Origin: CAZDBA01 sp964503615
GTDB taxonomy: Bacteria > Planctomycetota > Planctomycetia > Pirellulales > Pirellulaceae
Assembly: GCA_964503615.1 (NCBI GenBank)
Contig: CAZDBA010000128.1
Location: 1-13,821 of the forward strand
Reading direction: 5' to 3'
DNA length: 13,821 nt
Shown: positions 6,698 through 13,583 of the stretch, piece after piece
Numbering within the stretch: position 1 is the stretch's first letter
Layout: the number at the start of each line of letters is the position of its first letter
Notes under the pieces: generated by a model
Database searches by the model: none
Told to the model about the DNA's origin: nothing
The model's input: the letters and a program-made list of their open reading frames with translations, nothing else
Translations under genes and position numbers: made by a program

Positions 6698-7496
6698 AGT
6701 CGCCTTCCCGAACCAAAGTTCGTTGGTATTCAGGGATCAAGCGAGCGGCTGACATGTTGTCTTCAGCCCGAGTTACGGTTGCTCGCCCAACATAACGATC
6801 GTTACGGTAAACATCTAACGAATGTCCAACTCGCAGACCATCATCAGTTCCCAGGCTGACAGCGATGAAGTCGTCCTCACGTCGAGTTACGACGCCTTCT
6901 AGCGGCGTAGGAATGTGGTCTGTTGGAGTATTTACCGTAATGCCCGCATGTTTCATCGCCTGCTGCTGTTGGGCCAGAAGACTACTTAAGTCTTGGCTGT
7001 TCTGCTCAAGAGCCCGGATCTGACCACGAAGCTCATAAATGGTTGAGGTCAAACTTACGACCGATTCGCGCTGAGAGGCAATGTCATCGATCAAATTCTT
7101 GTTACTTGCTTTGAGGGTATCAACCTCTTTGTCTTGAACCTTCAAACGTAGAGTGGCGTTGTTGTTATCTGTCAAAAGCTTGGCATGCTCTTCACCCTTT
7201 TGATGGTTTTCTGCCGCTTCTTTGTCCAATCGTTTTTGCAAAATTTCTGTTTGTGCAAAAAGATGAGCCAATTGCTGCTGTCGAGAAACTTGCTCAGCAT
7301 TCAACCTGCGCTGAAATTCGTTTGAAGATGCTCGAGATTGTTCGAGGCGTTCCGATGCAAGTGTCGCTTTATCCTTGTTGTCTGCGGCAATTGCTTTCCA
7401 ATTTCGGTGAGACGCACCCACCATCACGGCCAGTACAAGGAAAGTAATGCTCAAAAAGAAAATCAAAAGCGTAAAAATCTTGCCCATCAAGTTCAT
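6678..7496 (-). CDS. Coiled-coil membrane protein with MreC-like C-terminal beta domain
   Basis: This 272-residue protein has an N-terminal TM helix (about 6-28, K-I-F-T-L-L-I-F-F-L-S), a long Gln/Glu/Lys-rich coiled coil (about 35-182), and a C-terminal beta-rich unit (about 198-270). That unit reads G-V-V-T-R-R-E-D-D-F-I-A-V-S-L-G-T-D-D-G, then L-R-V-G-H-S-L-D-V-Y and G-D-Y-V-T. A membrane anchor, a coiled coil and a beta domain with a V-x-L-G-x-D-D-G-L-x-x-G pattern resemble the layout of MreC and other extracytoplasmic scaffold proteins. The similarity is in layout, and I do not claim orthology. It probably acts outside the cytoplasmic membrane as a spacer or scaffold. It is the first gene of a three-gene operon with a sigma70-like promoter about 100 bp upstream. 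The ATG (7494-7496) has GAGG 10 nt upstream; an ATG three codons later is a less likely start. It overlaps the next gene by 20 nt. Confidence 0.82.
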   Translation of the reverse strand: MNLMGKIFTLLIFFLSITFLVLAVMVGASHRNWKAIAADNKDKATLASERLEQSRASSNEFQRRLNAEQVSRQQQLAHLFAQTEILQKRLDKEAAENHQKGEEHAKLLTDNNNATLRLKVQDKEVDTLKASNKNLIDDIASQRESVVSLTSTIYELRGQIRALEQNSQDLSSLLAQQQQAMKHAGITVNTPTDHIPTPLEGVVTRREDDFIAVSLGTDDGLRVGHSLDVYRNDRYVGRATVTRAEDNMSAARLIPEYQRTLVREGDYVTTKF

Positions 7497-7526
7497 CTGA
7501 GATGTTCCTCAATCTATTTGCTCATC

Positions 7527-7571
7527 GTGGCCGGATACTTTTCCCGGTCTTCTTTAATTGCGTACGGCCAC
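7527..7571 (-). other. Structured 5' leader of the coiled-coil operon
   Basis: GTGGCCG (7527-7533) and CGGCCAC (7565-7571) form a perfect 7-bp inverted repeat with a 31-nt loop that holds a second CCGG...CCGG pair. It lies between the predicted transcription start (about 7590) and the ATG (7496), so it would fold in the mRNA leader. No U-tract follows, so it is not a simple terminator. It could be an mRNA-stability or protein-binding structure. It matches no riboswitch I know. Confidence 0.4.
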
Positions 7572-7596
7572 AACTTCGTTCCACTCCGGGTAAATA

Positions 7597-7626
7597 AGTA
7601 TAGTTGAGAGTGGGAAAAAGTGTCAA
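7597..7626 (-). promoter_or_regulatory. Sigma70-type promoter for the coiled-coil/small-TM operon
   Basis: On the minus strand, TTGACA (7626-7621) is followed after 18 bp by TATACT (7602-7597). This is a perfect -35 box, and the -10 box matches TATAAT at five of six positions. The start would be near 7590, giving a leader of about 95 nt. Just upstream of the -35 lies TTTCCC-AA-GGGAAA (7639-7652), an inverted repeat well placed for a regulator. It is the best promoter I see in the window. Confidence 0.7.
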
Positions 7627-7850
7627 CGAAATCCCTGTTTTCCCAAGGGAAAGTGGACTTCGACAACCTTTGATTGGCGTACACTTAGTTTTGATCGGCG
7701 ATGATCCGCCGGAACTGGAAACTCAGCTGGAATCGAAGGGGAAACGGGCTTCTTTATCTATATTGCCAACGGTATGACCGGAATCACTGGTATTACCGTT
7801 AATGCTTAAAGCAATTGAAAGCCCACAACCGCTGGCGGAATTGATTTTGC
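7627..7850. other. Remainder of the 354-bp intergenic stretch between pyrB and the operon
   Basis: Apart from the inverted repeat at 7639-7652, I see no gene, RNA or clear terminator here. No U-rich hairpin follows the pyrB stop at 7851-7853. A plus-strand frame is open through 7610-7777 and again, after one TGA, to beyond 7858, but it overlaps the minus-strand promoter and is not supported as a gene. Confidence 0.5.
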
Positions 7851-9038
7851 CTAATCGCCATAAAATTTGTTGTACAGCATGAACAGATCATCAGCCGCAT
7901 CGAAAAGGTGTATCAACAACGCCGCTCTGGACCACATCCCGTTTCTGGCTTGTCGAAAATACATGACCCTTGGATCCGAATCGAGTTCCGGGGGGATCTC
8001 GCCAATTACGCTGTCTCGAGGAAAAGGATGCATGATCGGTACGTACGGCTTCAGAGTTCTCACTCGCTTTTTGTTCAGGTGAAAGTGCGAAAGATCCATG
8101 TTTTCGATCTCACCTTTCTCATCCGAACTGCCATACTCAAGCTGAATTCGTGTCATGTAAAAACAATCGACTTGCTCCAACAGCGGCTTGCCATCCAAAC
8201 CTGCATCGAGTGTTTGAAATTCATGTACGGAGCAGCCGGCTTGATGCAAACGTTTCCGCAGGTCATCGCCCAAGCGTAACGTGTCGTGATTGGGCGAGAC
8301 GAAAACGAACCGTACATTTTCGTACTGAGACAATACCGTTGCCAGCGAGCGGACGGTCCGCCCGCGACCGATATCTCCGCAGAACAGATAGGTCTTGTTG
8401 GCTGGACCGCGAGTCAGCTCGGAGTACGTTTTCTGAAGTTCAACGAACGAAGACTGTTTGTCCGCAGTCTGGTCAAAGTCAAACGTTCGCAGGATCGTAT
8501 ACATGTCCAGTAAAGCTTGAGTCGGATGCTCGTCCGAACCTGCTCCAGCATTGATGATCGGCACGCTCCGCATGTCCTGCTTTTCCAAGCCGTTCATCAA
8601 GTAAGCACACGATTCAGCAAAATCACTGATCACGCTGCGCATGATGATCACGTCGAAATAGCTACTGAACATCCGAATCGAATCCGCACGCGACTCTCTT
8701 TTCACTTCGCTGGATGTTTTCGGATCTCGTACCTCGTTACAGGTAATTCCGAGAATCTGACACGCAGCCATGAACGACAGAAACGTTCGGGTAGAGGGTT
8801 GCGTGAAATACAACATCGCCCGCTTGTGGCTGAGCAACTCTTTCAGCTTTCGATTTCCATCACGCGTGCGAGCAAGCCGTCGAATCATGTCTGACATGCG
8901 TCGCAGCTTTTCCAGCAATTCCGGCGTAAGCTGAGCCGCAAAAATCAAATGCTTGAGCCTGCCCTCGCGTTGAAAGTCTTCGCACTTGGGCCGCATTGGG
9001 CGGGAGAATTGAGCTTGGTACTGTTCGAATTCCTGCAT
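7851..9038 (-). CDS. pyrB: Aspartate carbamoyltransferase catalytic chain, long form
   Basis: This enzyme condenses carbamoyl phosphate with L-aspartate, the committed step of pyrimidine synthesis, in the cytoplasm. All signature elements are present: S82-T83-R84-T85 of the carbamoyl-phosphate loop, S-S-E-V-K-R-E-S (109-116) with the K113 that reaches into the neighbouring active site, R134, H171-P-T-Q, G-R-T-V-R-S-L (226-232), Y-M-T-R-I-Q (294-299) and H337-P-F-P-R. The YMTRxQ motif and the SSxxK loop separate it from ornithine carbamoyltransferase. At 395 residues it is longer than the usual 305-320. It has about 35 extra residues at the N-terminus and an insertion around 186-212 between the two domains. 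No pyrI-, pyrC- or carAB-like gene is nearby. The ATG at 9036-9038 lacks a well-spaced SD; M15 would be the next start. It lies 110 bp downstream of the peptidase gene on the same strand. Confidence 0.93.
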   Translation of the reverse strand: MQEFEQYQAQFSRPMRPKCEDFQREGRLKHLIFAAQLTPELLEKLRRMSDMIRRLARTRDGNRKLKELLSHKRAMLYFTQPSTRTFLSFMAACQILGITCNEVRDPKTSSEVKRESRADSIRMFSSYFDVIIMRSVISDFAESCAYLMNGLEKQDMRSVPIINAGAGSDEHPTQALLDMYTILRTFDFDQTADKQSSFVELQKTYSELTRGPANKTYLFCGDIGRGRTVRSLATVLSQYENVRFVFVSPNHDTLRLGDDLRKRLHQAGCSVHEFQTLDAGLDGKPLLEQVDCFYMTRIQLEYGSSDEKGEIENMDLSHFHLNKKRVRTLKPYVPIMHPFPRDSVIGEIPPELDSDPRVMYFRQARNGMWSRAALLIHLFDAADDLFMLYNKFYGD

Positions 9039-9102
9039 CTCTACTTTGCCACAGTCTGAGGTTTTGCAAAAGCTTAACCAACAGAGTTCATCTTCACCAG
9101 TA

Positions 9103-9129
9103 GCCGCTGCCTTTCAAAATGGCAGCGGC
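9103..9129 (-). terminator. Strong hairpin between the peptidase gene and pyrB
   Basis: GCCGCTGCC (9103-9111) and GGCAGCGGC (9121-9129) make a perfect 9-bp GC-rich stem with a 9-nt loop, 19 nt after the peptidase stop. No run of T follows on either strand. It is therefore either a weak or factor-assisted terminator, or a 3'-end stabiliser or processing site that separates the peptidase mRNA from pyrB. Confidence 0.45.
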
Positions 9130-9148
9130 AAACGATACTGATATTCGC

Positions 9149-11944
9149 CTATTTTTCTTCTGCTTTGGGCGACATTTCGGGCTCTTCAGTGCCCTCGCCT
9201 TCTTCCGATTCGACTTTTGAAAAATCACCCGCGGTTACAATCGTCAGGTTGCCTAGTTCCATATGTTTTCGGAACGCCTGATCGACAGCCGCTTTTGTCA
9301 AATTCTGAAACCGAAGATCGGAGGCCGCCTGGAACTCGATCGAACGCCCCGCTTCGAGATTCTTCTGAAGCGTTTGGGCAAGGCTGGCATCGTTGGCCCG
9401 CTTACCCTGACGGGTCTTGATAAAGCTCTCACGGGCTTTTTCCAGCTCCTCCTCCGTTACTCCATCCTTCAGCAAGCGTTTAACTTCCTCTTTCACACGT
9501 TCGACAACTTTTTCCGTGTTCTCTGGGTTTGAGATCGCATAAATCATCAACGTCGAACGTTCATCCAGAGAGCTGGCTCGCATCACTGAGCCCACGCCGT
9601 ACGAAAGACCATCCGATTTGCGAATTCGATCTGCCAAACGGGAAGACAACGAACCGCCGCCCAAAATGTAGTTCGCGATTTCCAAAGCTTCATAGTCGGG
9701 ACTTGAATCACCCAAAGGTGCTTGCAAGGCCGCCAAATAGACCGAATTAGCTTTGTCTGGCGTGTCGATATTAATTCGCTCGCCTTCTTGAGCAGTCACT
9801 GGTGTCGAAATTCGCTCATAGGGCTGATTGGAAGTCCAACCCGCAAACGTATTTTCCATTTTGGTTTTTGCCAGTTCCGGATCAAAGTCCCCCACGAATG
9901 TAAACTGACCGTTCTGGCCATTCACGAATTCGTCGTAGATAGCTTTCAATTCGGCAAGGCTGACATTGGACAAGCTCTTTAATTGTTCGTCTAACGTTTG
10001 AACATGGCGTGGATCTCCTTTTTCGTATGGCGCCAAACGGCGCTGTAACGCAATGCCTGCCAACGCTTGTGGGTTGGTGAGCATGCTTTCGCCCTGAGTT
10101 TGCTGTTCACGTTTCAACTCTTCGAATCGCTGCTCATTCCAAACGGGATCGCGCAACACGTTGTGGAGCAAGTCCATCGCATCGCCGAAATTATCACGGT
10201 CGGTAGAAAGTGAAATCAACAAAGTGCCCGCTGTACCGGAAACATTGATCGAAGTTTTGATTTCGTCCAGTCGATCCCGATACTGCTGCATATCCAATTT
10301 GGATGTCCCGCGAGTCAACATCGAGGGGAACAACTTGCAAGCGGTTGCTTTCCCGTTCAGCGATTCGACAGTACCGTACTTTAGTGAACCGCTGACAGTA
10401 ATTCGTTCGCCACGTGATTTTTTGGGCAACATTGCGTACTTGACTCCTGAATCAAAGACGCCGATTTCGGTCCGCGCTGCGATGTTCGCTGTAGACGGAT
10501 CAAAGACTTCACCCTCTGCGATCTTTTCACGACCTTTGTAATCTGCAACCATTTTGCGAACGTTAGGTGTGCCAGGAATTTTGCTTCGAGCCGGTTCCTT
10601 TGTAGGCAGAAACAGTCCAACCGTTCGATTGCTGGGCAGCAAATAGGCCTGTGCGACTCGTTGCACATCAGCCGCGGTTACTTTTTCGGCACGATCACGA
10701 TGCAAGAAGTACAATCGCCAATCACCGTAGCCCCACCAATCGCTCAACGAAATCGCCAACGATTCTGAGTTGGCGATCTGACGCTCATAACGTTTCGAAG
10801 TCTTCTGAACGATTCGTTTAACTTCCTCCTCCGACACACCATTGACAGCAATCTCCTCGATTGAGGCGATCATCGCCTTGCGGGCCGCTTCCAAGTCCCC
10901 ATCGCTGAGGACTTCGCAAAAGGCCAGCATCATTCCTGGGTCATGCCCGGCGATCGCTTGTGTGTAAACCTTCGCCGCGACTTCATTCTCGACTAGATTC
11001 TTGTACAACCGTCCCGCCGGCTCGACGCCGATGATCGAAGTGAGCACTTGGCACGCTGCAAAATCTGGATGCGATGCAGCTGGAATGTGATATCCAACTC
11101 CGCAAACTTGCACATCACCCTCACGTCTCAACTCGACCATACGCTGACCGTCTTGAGTAGGTTCTTCGGTATAAGTCTTCGGTAAATCTTCTTTGGGATT
11201 TTCCAAAACGCCGTAGTACTTTTGTGCGTACTCGATCGCTTTTTTCTCGTCGAACTTTCCCGCTACAACGACAACGATGTTGTCCGGGCGATAGTACTTT
11301 CGATAAAACGCTCTCAAGCGGTCGACAGGAACGCGTTCAATATCGGTTCGGTTTCCGATCGTTGTTTTTCCGTAGTTGTGCCATTCGTAAGCGTTGGCCA
11401 TAATTCGCTGCATCAAAATTCTGATTGGCGAATCTTCGCCCGATTCGAATTCGTTTCGCACCACGGTCATTTCTTTGGCCAGCTCGTTACCGTCGATGTA
11501 ACTATTGACCAGGCGATCCGATTCCATGTGAAACAAAAACTCAAGATTGCCCTCTTCTGCCGGCAACGTTTCGTAATAGTTGGTACGGTCATTCGCAGTC
11601 GTACCATTCATGTTCAATACACCACGATCTTTGAGTAGTTCCGTGATGTCCCCGTAAGTGGGAGTGCCTTTGAAAAGCATGTGTTCCAGCAAGTGCGCCA
11701 TTCCCGTCTCGCCATAACCTTCGTGACGTGAGCCGACACCGACCGTCATACAGAAAGTGACTTGTGGTTTTGAGGCATCGGGGAAAAGCAATAACTGAAC
11801 GCCATTGTCCAAACGGTATTCTGTAATCCCTTCAATCTCGACCATTTTTTGCGGGGCTTGTCCGGAAACAACAGATGCCAACAATAAAAGTCCGAGAATG
11901 CCAAGCGATCCTCGGTTCAAAACAAAACGTAGTAGGGATTTCAT
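9149..11944 (-). CDS. Secreted M16 (pitrilysin/insulinase family) zinc metallopeptidase, two-half form
   Basis: This 931-residue protein has an N-terminal signal peptide (basic K2/R6/R11, hydrophobic core about 14-26, likely cleavage near V-S-G-Q-A). The inverted zinc motif H84-L-L-E87-H88 and the third ligand E165 in V-V-R-N-E-F-E, 77 residues after H88, form the M16 active site. The protein is a tandem of two M16 halves. The N-terminal half (about 36-460) is catalytic. The C-terminal half (about 480-905) lacks the zinc motif but keeps the R...G-L-S-Y segment (in A-D-R-I-R-K-S-D-G-L-S-Y) that helps bind substrate. It would degrade short peptides outside the cytoplasm. It ends in an acidic low-complexity tail. 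The ATG at 11942-11944 has AGGA 8 nt upstream. The gene stands first on its transcript, divergent from the BRCT/MerR/TPR gene. The family assignment is very secure; the substrate is unknown. Confidence 0.95.
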   Translation of the reverse strand: MKSLLRFVLNRGSLGILGLLLLASVVSGQAPQKMVEIEGITEYRLDNGVQLLLFPDASKPQVTFCMTVGVGSRHEGYGETGMAHLLEHMLFKGTPTYGDITELLKDRGVLNMNGTTANDRTNYYETLPAEEGNLEFLFHMESDRLVNSYIDGNELAKEMTVVRNEFESGEDSPIRILMQRIMANAYEWHNYGKTTIGNRTDIERVPVDRLRAFYRKYYRPDNIVVVVAGKFDEKKAIEYAQKYYGVLENPKEDLPKTYTEEPTQDGQRMVELRREGDVQVCGVGYHIPAASHPDFAACQVLTSIIGVEPAGRLYKNLVENEVAAKVYTQAIAGHDPGMMLAFCEVLSDGDLEAARKAMIASIEEIAVNGVSEEEVKRIVQKTSKRYERQIANSESLAISLSDWWGYGDWRLYFLHRDRAEKVTAADVQRVAQAYLLPSNRTVGLFLPTKEPARSKIPGTPNVRKMVADYKGREKIAEGEVFDPSTANIAARTEIGVFDSGVKYAMLPKKSRGERITVSGSLKYGTVESLNGKATACKLFPSMLTRGTSKLDMQQYRDRLDEIKTSINVSGTAGTLLISLSTDRDNFGDAMDLLHNVLRDPVWNEQRFEELKREQQTQGESMLTNPQALAGIALQRRLAPYEKGDPRHVQTLDEQLKSLSNVSLAELKAIYDEFVNGQNGQFTFVGDFDPELAKTKMENTFAGWTSNQPYERISTPVTAQEGERINIDTPDKANSVYLAALQAPLGDSSPDYEALEIANYILGGGSLSSRLADRIRKSDGLSYGVGSVMRASSLDERSTLMIYAISNPENTEKVVERVKEEVKRLLKDGVTEEELEKARESFIKTRQGKRANDASLAQTLQKNLEAGRSIEFQAASDLRFQNLTKAAVDQAFRKHMELGNLTIVTAGDFSKVESEEGEGTEEPEMSPKAEEK

Positions 11945-12033
11945 GTCGTATTCCTGAGGGGTCTTTGTTCGCCAGCTGGGCTTGTTCGTGAAAAAGTCTA
12001 AAACAGACTGACGCTCAATTTAGCCGAATTTGG

Positions 12034-12052
12034 TCGCCAGTCGTACTGGCGA
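12034..12052. promoter_or_regulatory. Perfect 8-3-8 inverted repeat in the divergent intergenic region
   Basis: TCGCCAGT-CGT-ACTGGCGA is a perfect dyad about 90 bp upstream of the peptidase ATG and about 150 bp upstream of the fusion-protein gene. Its place between divergent genes and its spacing fit a dimeric regulator's operator; it could also fold as a small hairpin in the peptidase leader. I cannot name the binding protein. The divergent MerR-type gene product is a natural candidate only by position. Confidence 0.4.
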
Positions 12053-12084
12053 AGGTCTCGAATGTTAATAACTTGTTCAGAAAA

Positions 12085-12166
12085 TGTTGACAGACTGTTC
12101 GTATACGTCAACCGATGTTGATGGCCAAGTTTTATTGTTGACACCTTAATACAACTTTCTCACACT
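12085..12166 (+). promoter_or_regulatory. Promoter region of the fusion gene with repeated GTTGACA boxes
   Basis: TGTTGACA occurs at 12085-12092 and 12136-12143, and its reverse form GTCAAC at 12107-12112. The last copy gives a perfect TTGACA -35 (12138-12143) followed after 17 bp by CACACT, a poor -10 match. The first copy and the inverted copy form GTTGAC-15 bp-GTCAAC. These may be -35 boxes, operator half-sites or both. Promoter activity is plausible but weakly supported. Confidence 0.3.
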
Positions 12167-12204
12167 GCTCGTTTCCGCTTCTTACCCCGCGTGTGCGATA
12201 CGAC

Positions 12205-13464
12205 ATGGCAGTCGATCAAACGATTTCTGAAGAGCTTTCTGTCCCCAGTTTATCTCGTTCTATCGAGGGGCTGCGAGTTGCATTTGTGGGTAAATTGGGC
12301 GGATTGAATCGAAGAGAAGCCCGCAAGTTCGTTCGCGAGGCAGGTGGCGTAATGGTAGATTCGCCCGCCGCCCAAGCCAATTTGGTTGTGATTGGAGCGG
12401 ATGAGCTGCCCAGCAGCGATTTTGATAAACTTTTGGACGACAGCGTAGTCCAAGCGGCCGGGCAAGGCTTGCTGGAAATCATCAACGAGACTGAGTTCTG
12501 GCAGCGAATGGGAATGGTGCCAGACGATACACAAGGCACAAGTTCTTCACAGCTTTATACGCCCGCAATGCTGGCTGAATTACTTGCACTCCCAATCACC
12601 ACGATTCGTCGTTGGCAGCGAAGAGGGCTGATTCGTCCCACTCGAAAAGTTAATAAGCTGCCCTATTTCGATTTTCAGGAAGTCGCATCGGCGCGTCGCA
12701 TCGCCAAACTGATTCAGTCCGGAGACTCGCCCAAAACGATCGAATCAAAACTGGAGCAGCTGGCCGAATTGACTCCTGAGTTGCAAAGGCCTCTATCTCA
12801 GCTCTCGATCATCATCGAAGGTCGAAACGTATTGCTGCGTCGCGGCGAGGGATTAATCGAACCGGGTGGGCAAAAGCGGATCGACTTCGACGCAATCGAA
12901 TCGACTCTCGAAACAACGCCCGATGAGTTCCCAGACGTTTTGGAAATGGGGGCAGGGCAGGGGACTGCGTCGATTGAGTCACTCAACGAGTTCTCAAAGC
13001 CGCAAGAGTACATCGACTTGGCCAACCAGTTCGAGGACGAAGGCGAAATGGACGCTGCCGTCGAAGTCTATCGCGCGATGTTGTTGGCTTTTGGACCGAC
13101 ACCAGAAACATCGTTTCGAATTGCGGAGCTGCTTTATCTTTTGGGCGATGTCTCTGCGGCTCGCGAGCGATATTTCCTGGCCGTCGAACTGGATGAGACT
13201 TATGTCGAAGCTCGGGCAAGTCTCGGGTGCGTACTGGCCGAAATGGGCCAGCCTGCGATGGCTGTTTCCGCGTTTCGAGGCGCTTTGGAATTCCACGCCG
13301 ATTATCCCGACGTTCATTTTCACTTGGCAAGAGTCTTGGACGACATCGGAAAAGCTGACGAAGCCGAATCGCATTGGCGAAAGTTCATCGAGCTGGCCCC
13401 GGAGAGTCCGTGGGCGGACGAGGCCCATAGTCGACTGGAGTTGCCCAGCGAAATTGGAAATTAG
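12205..13464 (+). CDS. BRCT - MerR-type HTH - TPR fusion protein, probable regulator
   Basis: This 419-residue soluble protein has three units. Residues about 22-102 look like a BRCT domain: L-R-V-A-F-V-G-K-L-G-G-L, then R-R-E-A-R-K-F-V-R-E-A-G-G-V, L-V-V-I-G, and a late W in E-T-E-F-W, as in BRCT modules of NAD-dependent DNA ligases. Residues about 117-185 are a MerR-like winged helix: L-Y-T-P-A-M-L-A-E-L-L-A-L-P, then T-T-I-R-R-W-Q-R-R-G-L-I-R-P and Y-F-D-F-Q-E-V-A-S-A-R-R-I. Residues about 268-410 form about four TPR helix pairs (E-Y-I-D-L-A-N-Q-F-E-D-E-G; A-E-L-L-Y-L-L-G-D; L-G-C-V-L-A-E-M-G-Q-P; L-A-R-V-L-D-D-I-G-K-A-D-E-A). A role in DNA binding with protein-protein recruitment is inferred. 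I prefer ATG 12205 over GTG 12193; neither has an SD. It is monocistronic and ends before a bidirectional terminator. Confidence 0.85.
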   Translation: MAVDQTISEELSVPSLSRSIEGLRVAFVGKLGGLNRREARKFVREAGGVMVDSPAAQANLVVIGADELPSSDFDKLLDDSVVQAAGQGLLEIINETEFWQRMGMVPDDTQGTSSSQLYTPAMLAELLALPITTIRRWQRRGLIRPTRKVNKLPYFDFQEVASARRIAKLIQSGDSPKTIESKLEQLAELTPELQRPLSQLSIIIEGRNVLLRRGEGLIEPGGQKRIDFDAIESTLETTPDEFPDVLEMGAGQGTASIESLNEFSKPQEYIDLANQFEDEGEMDAAVEVYRAMLLAFGPTPETSFRIAELLYLLGDVSAARERYFLAVELDETYVEARASLGCVLAEMGQPAMAVSAFRGALEFHADYPDVHFHLARVLDDIGKADEAESHWRKFIELAPESPWADEAHSRLELPSEIGN

Positions 13465-13472
13465 CCTGAATA

Positions 13473-13508
13473 ACTGGTCTTTTTAATTAAACTGGTCTTT
13501 TTAATTAA
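13473..13508. repeat. Perfect 18-bp tandem duplication after the fusion gene
   Basis: Two exact, adjacent copies of ACTGGTCTTTTTAATTAA (13473-13490 and 13491-13508) lie 8 bp after the stop codon. Each copy ends TTTTTAATTAA. The unit has no coding content. It looks like a recent slippage or duplication event and may vary between strains. Confidence 0.9.
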
Positions 13509-13518
13509 CAATGCATGC

Positions 13519-13557
13519 AAAAACGCTCGTGGCTAATCGAGAACCACGAGCGTTTTT
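13519..13557. terminator. Bidirectional intrinsic terminator between convergent genes
   Basis: AAAAACGCTCGTGG (13519-13532) and CCACGAGCGTTTTT (13544-13557) are perfect inverted repeats: a 14-bp stem with an 11-nt loop. The outer A/T runs give a U-tract on both strands. It lies 54 bp after the plus-strand stop and 26 bp after the minus-strand stop, so it serves both transcripts. Confidence 0.93.
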
Positions 13558-13583
13558 AAATTTGAATATGTCAAGGCGAACGT

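Noticed and set aside
7610..7858. Plus-strand frame open from GTG 7610 to TGA 7775-7777 and continuing open beyond 7858 in the same frame
   Set aside because: It has no SD, overlaps the strong minus-strand promoter and the end of pyrB, and I cannot match it to a family. It could be a remnant, but chance is as likely.
9529..9750. Plus-strand frames inside the peptidase, PyrB and kinase-like genes
   Set aside because: They lie antisense to well-supported genes with recognised domains and show no domain or SD of their own.
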